A DNA stretch of 64,000 nt from Echinococcus granulosus (Eukaryota > Platyhelminthes > Cestoda > Cyclophyllidea > Taeniidae), in the NCBI RefSeq assembly GCF_000524195.1, contig NW_020170381.1, positions 1,791,258 through 1,855,257 on the forward strand, read 5' to 3'. A program made the position numbers and the translations under genes. The notes below the pieces were generated by a model. That model saw nothing but the letters and a program-made list of their open reading frames with translations, was not told where the DNA came from and ran no database searches. Shown piece after piece: positions 1-11,900 of this stretch. Position 1 is the first letter of the stretch, and every line of letters begins with the position of its first letter.

Positions 1-1254
1 GTCGGTCGTGGGCCGCTGCGCGCCCCATCTGCTTCATCTCCTCCTCCGTTTTTGCCGCCAATGTCACTGCCGCCGGTGTTTCCGTCACCTGTCGCTTCCT
101 TGACACTATCGCAAATGCTCGCATTGCCCGGAATATGCGATACATCAGCTTCAACCTGTACAAAGCACACAACACAGAAGCTGAATGGGGCTCTGTGCTG
201 ATGGGTCAATGCATAAGCATTGAATACTTTATGAGTGAGGTTCAACCGTCTTAAAATGAAAGTAAAATAACCCCTGCATGAATTTGAAAGCAAGCCATAA
301 ATTATATCGGTCGAAAACATTCTTGAACAAAATCAGCTTTATATTTAGAATGGTTTGCTTTCCCTTGAAAAAGAAATGTTTCGAATGGCGCAAAACAGCT
401 CTTAAGAAATTCGCTACGGTAAAATTTCAAATGGGGTGTCATTATAATTTGTGAAATATTTTAAGCAATTGGAAATTAATCGTGGCTATTTATGGCTTTT
501 CATACCCAAAACGCTGGAAGTTTAGTGACCCCATCAACATCGGTAGACCTCACTGGTGATTCTGCACTGGGTTAGCCATCGAAATAAGCACATAAAACAG
601 TTCAATTGTTAACATCATACTCAGATTTACAGCGATATGACGCTTAGGGAAGTGTGTGTACCGGTAAAATGTGCTACTGATGAGCATCCTTTGGGCGGCC
701 TCGAGCCAGAGACGGAGGATAGCGTGCTTTTGGCGGCGGCTGCGCTCGCATGCAAAGCTGTTCAATTTGGCCTGCTCCTTAGAGGATGGCGCCTGCGCAG
801 GGTCCTTCCAAGCCTCGAGCGAGCGAATCAGACCCGTGACGCAGCCGAGCGGTGGACTGGCCCCGCGGACCCGTGGTCGCTTGCATGGTGCCGATCCCTG
901 TGTGCGTACAATAGCCCTTAATGGGTTCTTAGAGTGATGCATATCTTTCACCCGCTACTTATTTGCTCCAAACCTCGCTAGTGCGATTCGCGTAACTGCA
1001 CAAAAAATTAACAGGTGCGGTTAGTGATAAATTCATACCGCCATCATTGTTGGGTGATGATAGCCAGCAACAAATACATATTTTAGAAGCCGAGTAACCA
1101 ACAAATTGTTAAAATGAAATTAAACAATGGTGACGATGGAGCCACGAATAAACCGAAATAAAGATGTAAATACTAAATGGATTCATAGGTTTAACAAACG
1201 CCTACCTTTGAAACTGGGCGAGCGTGTGAAGATGCATCTGTGGGCCAACAACTG
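1..1254 (-). CDS. unrecognised gene, 3' portion, runs off left edge
   Basis: Three minus-strand exons join in one frame: 1254-1206 (phase 2 in, 0 out), 897-662 (0 in, 2 out) and 155-1 (phase 2 in, open at the window edge). Acceptors are ttctcag, cgcacacag and a pyrimidine-rich tract ending tgtacag. Donors are AAAG|gtaggc and ACCG|gtacac. The middle exon has GC-rich third positions and reads as a helical segment (motifs LIRSLEAWKDP and ILRLWLEAAQRM). The last exon continues with a basic amphipathic stretch (LKLMYRIFRAMRAFAIVSRK) and then an Ala/Glu-rich helix. I do not recognise the family. The basic helix vaguely recalls an S4 segment, but nothing else supports a channel. The 5' exons were not found. 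A second open frame exists in the 155-1 exon; I chose the one whose phase matches the upstream donor. Confidence 0.45.
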
Positions 1255-2993
1255 CTGAGAATCTACAGGAAAGTAGCTTTCAATGTAAAAAGTCATTAAA
1301 TAAATTTTGACTAGCAAAGCTACATAAGTCCTCGTTTGCAATAACAATAAAACAATTTAAACGTCACATTAAGACTTGGTGCGATGCGTAAAAACGCTTT
1401 AAAGGAAACATAAATTTCCCATTGGTTGAGAAGCGGATCGCAAACGCCTATGGACGAGGTATTCAGAGCGCAAAAAAAGCCAAAATAAACTTTCTAGTAG
1501 CTGTTTTTGCATAGCACTCAAGTCTTTGAGGTTCCTGTAGTGAATACGAAGCGTGTTAGAGGAAACGAATGTACTTTTCAGATATATTTACCCCCTAGAT
1601 ACTTTAAAACGCAATTTGAGGAGGATGTGCAGGTCGCGTGGTTTATGAGTTGCTCACAAGACATCGGTAACGATTAGTTACTAAGTGCTGCTGTTTTATT
1701 TTTTGTTAAAACATGAGACATCTTGTCAAATAGCTAGTAGCCTTCAAGTATTTCTCTTCCCTTAAGGTGGTCGATGATTTACGCAGAAGAGGAGCCACTC
1801 TCACCGGTGATTCGTTGTAGGTACCTAATGGCTGCCGCTGTAATGCGATCCAAAAGCTACTTATTTTTGAGAAATGCTTTAGGACTCGAAATAACACCAT
1901 AATTTCGGCTAAAACAATGGATTGTGTGTTTTAACGAATCCGAATAAGTCCACTGTTTCAATCACATGGAGAATCGTAAATCGCTGTTTACGTATCAACT
2001 GAAGGTCGATAGGTGTTAAAGTACATCAAATGGATCTGCCTCGCCCTCCTAAATTTGATGTGACTAGAGAAAACCATGGCGACTTTAAAAATTTCCCAAT
2101 GATTGTTTGCTTCAGGTATAAATACTCTTTACACTTAGTAGTGCTTTTTGCAAAGCAAGGGTGTTTAGATTGAAAAATGGAAGTTAGTGTGGGCAATCTA
2201 ATAGGGGATATAAGCAACGTTCAATTGAACTGGTTCAGGTCATTGAACTCCCAACTCTTCGCTGCTTAGGCCTTATCCACCACACAAAATCTCTGCGCTT
2301 TAAATGGGTAAAGGTACAAAAATGATCACTTGGATTGCTAAGTTAAAACAGATAGTTATTGGGAAAATTGACTTTAATGGGCTAATAAAACGGTGAAATA
2401 GAATGGATAGATCGCTCGTTAATGTATAAATCAAGACGTGAATGGATATTCATTTATCCGTTTGTAGTCAAATGCTCTGTGATCTGTAAAAATTTCACGT
2501 GCTCTTTTCTGCTTCAGCTGACATCGACACGACCGAAAGTGTGGGGGCGGCACGCTTTAGGATAAATCCGCTAATAGTTGTAGATTGACCAAGGCGGGTA
2601 GACGCTTGACTTTCGCTTAAGCTTTGAATAAGGCACAAGTGCCACTGAAGCCGACTTATCCCAATTTGTAAGTGGTTATGCCAACAGACTGTGCTGTTAG
2701 TGGAATAACTCATACGTAGAAGAGGGTTATCAAACGCAGTACGATACCTGGATTTGATGCTCGAACGAGGAGGATCTGAAAAGCGATGGAGAGGTGCAGG
2801 AACTCTTTCCTAATCCTTCCAAAAATACAAATCTATTAAAACGTTTTACTTGTAACCTATCATTTTGTGTATACACAGTTACTTACTCCGAAAAGCGGGT
2901 TCTTCATGTGAAATCAGTTCAACTTTCTACAAAGTAATATACGCGCCCGTTAAAACCGTATGAGAATCGTACGCTTGCTAAATCCTTTATTTC
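1255..2993. other. noncoding interval between divergent genes
   Basis: AT-rich sequence between the left-edge minus-strand gene and the putative first exon of the plus-strand gene. Short open frames occur at 1706-1900 and 2495-2713 on the minus strand, but I could not join them by splice phase to a neighbour. It may hold 5' exons of the left gene and both promoters. Nothing else is recognisable. Confidence 0.3.
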
Positions 2994-5900
2994 ATGGAGG
3001 GTTTGGCGGGCAGCATAGAAGTAAAGTTCAGTTTGGATGATGACAACAATTACATCAACCCTACTGAAAAGGGTAAGCGAAAGCCAGCACATAAATCATG
3101 ACGGTAACGAAAAAATATCTGCTACGGATTCCATACCAGACGGCTCATTTCTATTATCGTCAGATCCAAACCCAGTCAAGATCTTTAGGCAGTTGATAAC
3201 TAATTAACTCTTTTATACCCTAGATGCATTGTTCATCTTTAAATGAAGTTGACAAGTTAATTTCTGACATTATTCTTAAGATCTTTGCAGTATTTTTAGA
3301 TTTGACTAGCTATTCTGGAAATCTCAAACAATCGTTTTTTTTAATATTTGCAGGTATAGTTGACAAGGCTCAAAAAAGGGTTGTAGAAGACATAAAATCA
3401 CCTGCATTTTTATAGCAGAAAAACTTGCCTTGAATATCTTCGGTGTTTCAGATTGTAGCTAAAAAATAAAAGACGATTAAACGGAAGATATATGCAAATA
3501 TCGACTAAGATACAAATACGCGTATAAGAATGGGCTTTCCTCACGGATAGAAGAGTTTGCAGATAGGTAGACTTTATGAATGTTCGGGATGTCACACCCG
3601 TGTATCCTTTGATAGGCTAGCATGTTGATCGGGCCAGGTTTAAATAATTAGCGGAATTCGGTGGCACCAGCGCAAAATACCGGACGCAATTAGTTTTTTT
3701 TTTGGATTTTGGACCGAAAACCCCAAAATGTCCTTATTTCTAAACTATGTTTGCCTCATTTTACCGCAACGCAGCTAAGAGAATGTTTCCTTACGTCCGA
3801 AACTAATACCGAGGCATCTTATGTACGGGATGCTTAACTCAATAAATTCTAAGGGATGTATAAAAGAGGAGCACTTTATCTTAAACCTCCAAAAGTATCA
3901 AAAGAGGCAGAGAATACGACGAATGAAAACGTATTCTAAAAAACTAGTATAGTGAATCATTTAAGGTGCGTGAGTTCACCTGTCATAAGGTGTAAAGGAG
4001 CGTTGCACATAGCAACAGTTTTACAATTTGAAGGGATCCGCAGCACAAGAACATGATTGTTGAAAAATAATTTCTGTAAAATCGGGAGCAAAACGAGTGT
4101 TTCTTCGTAATTAACAAACACGTGCAACCACACGCCAAATTTCAACGAAATTATTACCACGATGGTACGCGTCGTTCAAATGAACAGTGTCCAACAGTTG
4201 ATCGCAAAAAAGGTATCGCTTAAACCGAGGCATCGACAAAGGAGAGTTTAAGCCAACAGCAATGTGATGACAATCAATAAGGGATAAACCATAACGAGGT
4301 TATACGAACCAAAAAACCTACAGTTATTGGGTCATGCGGGATTGCATTGAAAATACTTCGAGTCCAAGGCTGAAATTTAACTGAATGAAGCGGCGATTCT
4401 TCGAACAAAGCCTCAAAATGAAAAATTTGATATAAAGTTATGTGGTCGAATGAAATAATGTAAAACTTAGGTTCAAAATACCTGATCCTGTTCGCACAGA
4501 AAAAGAACAGGGTAATCCCTCTTTTGAAAAGTCTTAGGAAGCTCGGAGTTATCTATAAAGTAAATAGTTCAATTTCAATTGGTACACAAAAATCGTCTAC
4601 CTATTAGGGCTGCCGAAATTGAACTAGCAACTCCTTTAATGAAACGCCGCCTAGAGCAAATAGGTGATAAAGCGGATTGAACAGGATCAATGTTCGCATC
4701 CATCACTGGCTTATCGCAGCACAACAAATCTGAAGGCCTTTGAGATTGATTGCTTTCCATAAATAGCACATCCTGTCCTGTTAGAGAATGAGACATTCCA
4801 CAAAATTGATAGAACGGGCCTTCAGAGCTAAAGAAGTTTATAGAATGCAAGGCATGCATTACCCCAAAAACCCCAATCGTTATCGTAAGATGTGGGTAAC
4901 ACTGCCGTTTCCCAATAAAAGCACTCTGTAAGTTTTATAATGTGCCAATAACACCTAGAATCACTGTGTCTAATAAGATACAAAAAGCAAAAATGAAAAC
5001 GTGCCTCCCACGTAACAATCATAGCAGACGATGGTGACGAAAATAAAAATCGCTTAAAAAGAAAAATAAATAGTCTACAAAAATTATCGTCAATTCTCAC
5101 ATGGGGAAAAGCTGGAACAAAAAGGCCCAATAAATGCAAAAAAATTGTCAAGTAAAGGCAAAATCATTATTATTACATTCCTCATTATGAATGGACATAA
5201 AGATAGGTGAGGGCAGAACCGCACTCACCTAACTGTCATTACACAACAAAATACAACGACTTTACAGGTGTACCATTATGACAGTATATCCACTACAAGA
5301 AACGCATCCCATTATTAACGAAAGTTTATGACTCATTTTCTCAAAAAAAATAAGGCGCACCTTAGCTAAGACAAAATTTTTCTGGTATTATAGGCAAATA
5401 AGAGGGTGTAAGAAATTGGACGAACATGAATTTTGGCAAAAAAACAGCACAAAAAACACTCCAGACTCTAGGCGACGCCCAATCAAATCGGCGCTACACC
5501 GATGGTTGGATCATGTAAACAAAATGGATCAATTAATACATTTGGCACGTGTTTTGACATAGTGCCAGCCTTTTCAAAATATTACACTAATTCACCTTTC
5601 TAAATTTGTGTCTCTCGTTAGAGTATGTTCAAATCTCTTGCGGTTAGCCCTAGTCACTATCGTTCTACCTTAAGGGCGTTTAAATATAAATGTTTGCATA
5701 GTTCAGAAAGTTATTGACAAAATGCTTTCGTAAAAGCAAAATAAACAAAAAAAATGGTTTTCACTTGTGTCGGAAGATAGGAAGTGTTCTGCAAAATCAG
5801 CAATAAAATGAAAACTCGAAAATGCGACCGCAGGATGGAAAAGTTTCTTTAAACTCTCTTGACCGTAACAAACCCTAGTGTAATTAACCTTGGCATCCCA

Positions 5901-8900
5901 AGTTATTTATGGCGTTAGTCACGTCATAGGAGCATGACGGAAGATCAATTCCCCACGCACAGATAAGTTAATGCTACTTGCATATCAGGGAGGCCATTCC
6001 AAAGAGTGAGTGAAGATACTTGAGCGCAGTATGTCTGAAATATCACGACAATTCTACTACGTCCGTAGATTTTTTTTGCTATGAAACTGCAGCGGTGGAA
6101 GAGGGAACTGTGCTAGCCATCTCCTGTGCCTTTCGCTTGTATCTGTAATAGCTGCTAAGAAGCAGTTTTTGATATAGAACGAGGTGCATATAATTTTGTT
6201 CTTACTTTAATGTATCGTCCTGAGACTTCTCTAAGGACGAAAAAAAAAATATTCGGGCAGAATATGTATTCGATACAGAGGATTTATTTCAGCTACTGGC
6301 ATGGCCCAAAGGCCAGCCCACCCAGCGTGGTACAAGAAGACTAATTCAAAAGTTCAAAAGTGGCGCCTCACTAATACCGAGGGGTAGACCACCATCATAT
6401 TACACTGATACTGACCAGTTACATATCCCTGGATTCTGGCTTGCTGATATAGAGTTGGAGAAGGTACCGCGTATTCACTTAATCGACACCTTTATGTAAT
6501 ACGATAGTGGTTTATCCCTCGGTTCTNNNNNNNNNNNNNNNNNNNNNNNNNNNNNNNNNNNNNNNNNNNNNNNNNNNNNNNNNNNNNNNNNNNNNNNNNN
6601 NNNNNNNNNNNNNNNNNNNNNNNNNNTTTATACTGTAATGCAATGGTGGTTTATCCCTCGGTGTTGGTGGGGCTCCCCTTTTGTACCTTTAAATCAGCCT
6701 TCTTGTACCACGCTAAGTGGGCTGACCTTGGGGCCATGCCAGTAGCCCAGACACCTTTTCTGTGCTAAATATATTTATTTTGCCCGAGTATTGTGTCGTT
6801 TTTCGTCTTTAGGGAAGTCTTGTGCCGCTACACTACTGTATGTTGAATACTCAAATTCTGCCCAATAATTGTGCCTTACTTGGTCCTCAAAGGAGTCTTA
6901 AGGTGCTACAATATATAGAATTTCGGAGCAAACACTGACAAAACGTATTCTTAATTTTTACAATACGAAAATTACTTGTCTAAAACACTTTGAGAGGTGA
7001 AATTAAGAGTCAATGTAGAAGACCCAAAAGGACTTCTTAGAATTCCTTTGTTCCTTCCTTAAGGTCAAACAGCAATTATTCTTATTTATAATGTAAAATC
7101 AACTTTATTTTTAGTAAATGGTTTCATTATTATTTTACAAAACCTATAGTGTTCAGGCAAGTTAGCAGAACTTAAGAAGTGTAAAAAGCAAGCCTTTTGT
7201 GAAAATAGTTTAGCATTTACGTTGTGCCTTTTAAACTAGATCTCAGTTGTTGTTATTACTTCCATTCGATTTGAAATTGGGTTTTCACGCATTTAAATTG
7301 CACCCCTATGGCACCTCCTTTTTTCATTAGCCAAGTCTTAAGCATTTAAAAGCAATTTTGAAATTTCTTTAGGTCTTGAATATTAGGTTGAGTTTTTAGT
7401 TGAGTTGCAGAAGCGTGGACCTAATGCATGCCCTACACTTTTTTGAATGAGTCAAATGCTAACAAACATTGGCACTTATGTTATACCGGTTCTCTGAACA
7501 CACTGCGGATGTGCCTCGGTGTTTTAAAAGTTTTTACTAGCAGCTGCCGTATTTTCCATCAACCTAACCACTGCAATCGTGTTCTTGTAGTGAAATCCAT
7601 TTGTACCGAGTCAAAATAGGGCAAGTCCCCCCAGCTCCTTTGGATCAGATAGATAACGCTGATTGAGCAATTAGTAATGTTTTCAATATTGTTACACCTA
7701 CAATCTTTTGGTCCTGAAATCTATCACCTACTTATCACTAGTATATTTATAGTGAGGAAAAGTGGCTCTCAGTCCTTAGATAATTGGCAAAGTTGCATGT
7801 ATTTAAGCTAGCCGTACAGTATGCATTGAATTTTGCTCTGAGCCTTTGACGAATATCACATACGACTATGTCATTTTTCCTGTTCTGGGACTTGTCTTGC
7901 AGGTCTAGCTTTGTACATGGATGGCTTGTCATGCGGCTTAATTTTATTCTAACTTTGTTTCATACCGTTAATTTGATCTGATCCCACTTATGTACTTTGT
8001 TTCGTGCACTATTTGTCATGTCCTTATCTTGCTATCATATTACCTGTTTTGAATCTTATTCGACTGTTATTTTGAAGGAATTGAACTTTTACCTTGTGAC
8101 AGGCAGGGTGTTAGATTTTAGGCATAATAACCTACAACTTTAATGGGTGCAGTTTTTCCGCGCCATGTGTTCATTTTTTTCATGTTAGGCAGAAGTAGAT
8201 CTGTCTGAGTCTGTCAGAATATAAATTACTCTGTTTTACTGAATTCGAATCTCTCCATTATTTGCTGCTTTTTGTCATAATCGCTACTGTTGCCGTACTT
8301 TAGGCCTAATGACTACTGCATGGACCATTCGGGCTAGGCGAAACCTCGTGACAGTTCGTCGGCCGGCTTCTCTTAACTCGCTTCCCGATCTCTCTGATAA
8401 CCTCGAAATCGGAAGCCGCTCATGCAGTGGCCCCAGAGCACCTTTCATGTCACCCGGCAACTTTGAGCTCTGGGATCAGAATTCCACTGATTGCCTTGCT
8501 GATAGTCGTACCTGTCGGCGTTACTCCAATATTTCTGTGTCCTTCCTTGGCAGCTGTATTAGGCGTCAATATCGGTCTTCATTTTTACTCTCAGATGACC
8601 GGATGATTGGAGTTACTCGATGCGAAACATTTCAACCAGAGGATGCTAAAGCCGATGTCCGAGTAGGTCGTTAAACCAAAATGACACAATTGTTCTTTTT
8701 TTCCTAGGTAAGTCTTTCTCTTCAGGGGCCATCAAATGGACTTATCAATTCTGGTCAGCGTACTTCGCAGTCCGCACCTAGCCTTATTCCTGACAGCCTT
8801 GAAGATAACCGTGATTGGGCGTGTTTGATGCTCACAACGGATCGACCTAGGGACTCTGAACTCATCGGTCGTATCGGGAGTCGCAATTATTTCACTAACA

Positions 8901-11900
8901 GTGAATCTGGTGCCCCCTACTTCCATAGAAGAATCACACCACTGCAGAAGGAAGAGGAGTACATATTTTTACGCACCCCATCCGTCGATGCAAATACATC
9001 TCTCGATGAGGATTTTGAAAGTCGGGCAATGGGTGGTGCAAAAGAAGGTCTCATAAGATCTGGGAGCTTCACCGTCTTGATGATGGGCGCGGCCTCAGAC
9101 GTAGAGCCCAGTACAGAGCGGGTGGAGAAAGACACCTGCCGGCTGCTCTCCCGACACCAAGAAAGTCGTTCCTCTGTTGTCTCTCCACCTGGTCGCATTT
9201 CACTCAGTGATAAAGGTAAAGTTGGCGCAACTTCCTTTTTGCAATACAAATGTGTCCTTCCCTTAGAGCTATCTTAATCCTTTATGTTGTCACTATTTGC
9301 TCAAGACGTACTTGTATTTCACTCAAGTTGACTCGTTTGTGTCTCTCCCTTATTATTAAAAATTCGGTTTTATTAATGATATTAGGATAACCTTCAAATA
9401 AAAAAAACACCCAGGTCGCAGTACCCCATTAGGTTTTTGTGTTCAAATAGCTTACTAGTCTTGCACGGAAATCCACTACTTCAGCTTTGTTCTCTGATTG
9501 CGTTTGTCCTCAACTTTCTGGCTGTCACTTTCTAACCCAACGCTCATATCTTGTGCTTGCGTTACAAATTTTCATATTGATTTAATTTTTAATATCTAAG
9601 ATGTCAAATTAATTGCTTCAACCTATGTCACATGGTATACCTTCATTATTAATAAAGTTTTTCCTGATAACCCAGTTGTGTGATCATGAAACGGTACATG
9701 CGATGCTATTCGGAACTGCCGCAGTTTCTTCCAAGGCATTTCAGCCATATTTGCCTTTTAAACATCACATATTGGCGTCCTTATTTTCACAATCTTGGCA
9801 TGCAAGAGGCGAAGTTGGTCGATGTCTTGGGAAACATCGCAAAACTATGAGAATTTTTATGCTTGTGTTAGTGAGTGAAATTTTCATAATGGTTTTTCTG
9901 CATCTCTTGCACGTGAATTTGCCCACTATGTTCCCTTTAAATGCCAATGCATAAGGTAAGTCGTCAACGCCCAGTGGCGTTGATGGTGAGCATCAAGCAC
10001 CTCAAGTGTATACAGGACTAGGATATTGCTCCAACCCCCGTTGGCTTTTACTAATTGAACGCAAAGGAATCTCTCACTTACAAATCCCAGTGGACGAATT
10101 TATTTCCTCCCAAAGTTCAAGCACTGGCGATTTTAATACTTCCAGTTATCTTTTATGAGGCAAATACTCCCCTTAGACATGTTATTAGAATCGGAACAGA
10201 TTGACTTCAATGATAACATTTACCTAGACTTCATTAGTTTAAGAACAATCATAGTTCACGTATACTATCCAACAATCTGAAAATGCTGGACAAATATCCG
10301 TTTGTTTGTGATCAAAGGGCGCCAAATACCTAGCTGTCTGTCAGGAATAATGGCAATATACAATAAAAGCTTTATTGTTCCAATACTGTTTCCAAAATGT
10401 GCAGCTCAGTTTAAACTTGTGCCATTTGTGTCGGGACCGGAGCCAATCAAGCCATATTATCTACTCCTTTGCATTCTAAAATTTGTAAAAAAATACTCGT
10501 AGAAATGTATTTAACTTCAAAGGATTGACCTGTCTTTAATAGAAGTGGTTGTTGGTCGTGCAATCAAAGTGGTGGAAACTATATCTCAAGGGTTGCACTA
10601 GCTCTTCCTTGGCTGTGTGAAAAGACGGTAAAAGGGTTAGCACTTACATCGAGCCTTAGTGTTACCCACACTAAGGTCTTACTCGGAAATTTGTGTTAAA
10701 ATTGAATTTAAACCATGCTCAAAGACTAGTCTGGTTTTTAACCTCGGATTGGCTCCATTTAGCACTATTAAAATTTGAAAAATTGTAGTAATTTCTCAAC
10801 GCATGTCACTTGTGATTTGCTCATTTTTTGACAATCAAGTACGTATTTTCATAAAAACGTTTGCCCAGCCCTTCACCTGAAAATTTGGATGTATGTACCT
10901 TTGTTTACTAGTACTATTTTAAATACGATAGATAGGCAGGTTTTATTGACACTTGCGGTGGGACCATGGGGATAAACTTTAAGTAGCACTTGGAAATGCG
11001 TTTCCAATGGGCATAGTGCAATAGCTACCTTGCGTACCTTTCAGGAGATCTCCAAACACTAAAAGTATGGACCTTCCTTGCAGGAATTTCGAATATTTGG
11101 TTGCTCCGCACGTATATTTAGTCCTGCCGTTTTTCGGTTTACCATTCCTTGCAGACGAAATTTCCGGCTTTAAAATATTTATATTTATTTGCAGTCTGAA
11201 GTGCTATTTTTTTTTTGAGTACAATACCTGAATTTTTAGTGCCAGTCAATACCCCTCTCGGGTAGAAATCATACGGAAAAGTGTTTGTCATTTGAATGCT
11301 TTTCCAAATGGAGGGCCGCCTGGTGCTAGAGATAGGGGACTATTTTGATACTATGGGTTAATGTTCCTTTGCTTCATATTGTTTTCGTGGGTTTGAAGAC
11401 GAAATCGGCAAATTTATGCTAACTAGGATGTTTTGCACCAACTGCTTTTGTTTATGCAACTGAAAGCCCTAGCATAGGGTGATTTCTGCATGTTAAATAT
11501 GAGGCATTGAAAGGAGTGTGCACCACGCCGAATCTTCTGCATGCAGTGTTCTATGTTTGTTGTAACCACCTTCTCAATGTTTCACGTGTGTGCCTTTTCA
11601 ATACCTACACTTTATTGATATTTTTTCACTTTAATCAAACAGAAGCATGATTAAACTCTTCTTGAATCGCAATTGTTTATTTAAACTCAATTCCTCTGGC
11701 GCTAATTTTGTCTAATATATCATGGTTTTTAATAAGTTTATTAAATACTACCTCTAGAATGCCTCTAACAGTGGGTATGATACTCGCGTAGAAGGTCGCC
11801 TTAATCGTTTCCTCGCAAATTGAAAAGTCCAGAGCTGAAGTGAATTAACTCTTTGAATGCATATCACCCCATTCTCACGTTGCATGTCGCCTAGCTTTGC

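Larger units (their letters stand above)
3073..8303. other. long intron with inverted repeats and assembly gap
   Basis: This interval lies between the putative first exon and the 8304 exon of the large plus-strand gene. It contains an inverted pair of dispersed repeats around a 100-N gap (described separately) and otherwise AT-rich sequence. Open frames at 4575-4859 and 4828-5151 (minus) have no matching splice context. A missing exon could lie in the gap. Confidence 0.4.

Noticed and set aside
2495..2713. A minus-strand open frame of 72 codons, Ser-rich and ending in TGA.
   Set aside because: It could not be joined by phase to the left-edge gene, and the plus strand over the same bases is also open from a cttcag acceptor.
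3224..3415. A plus-strand frame after a ttttataccctag acceptor close to the putative first exon of the large gene.
   Set aside because: The incoming phase 1 hits a stop at once; the open frame requires phase 0, so it does not join.
4575..5151. Two minus-strand open frames of 94 and 107 codons.
   Set aside because: AT-rich, no splice context, and inside the long intron of the large plus-strand gene; probably chance.
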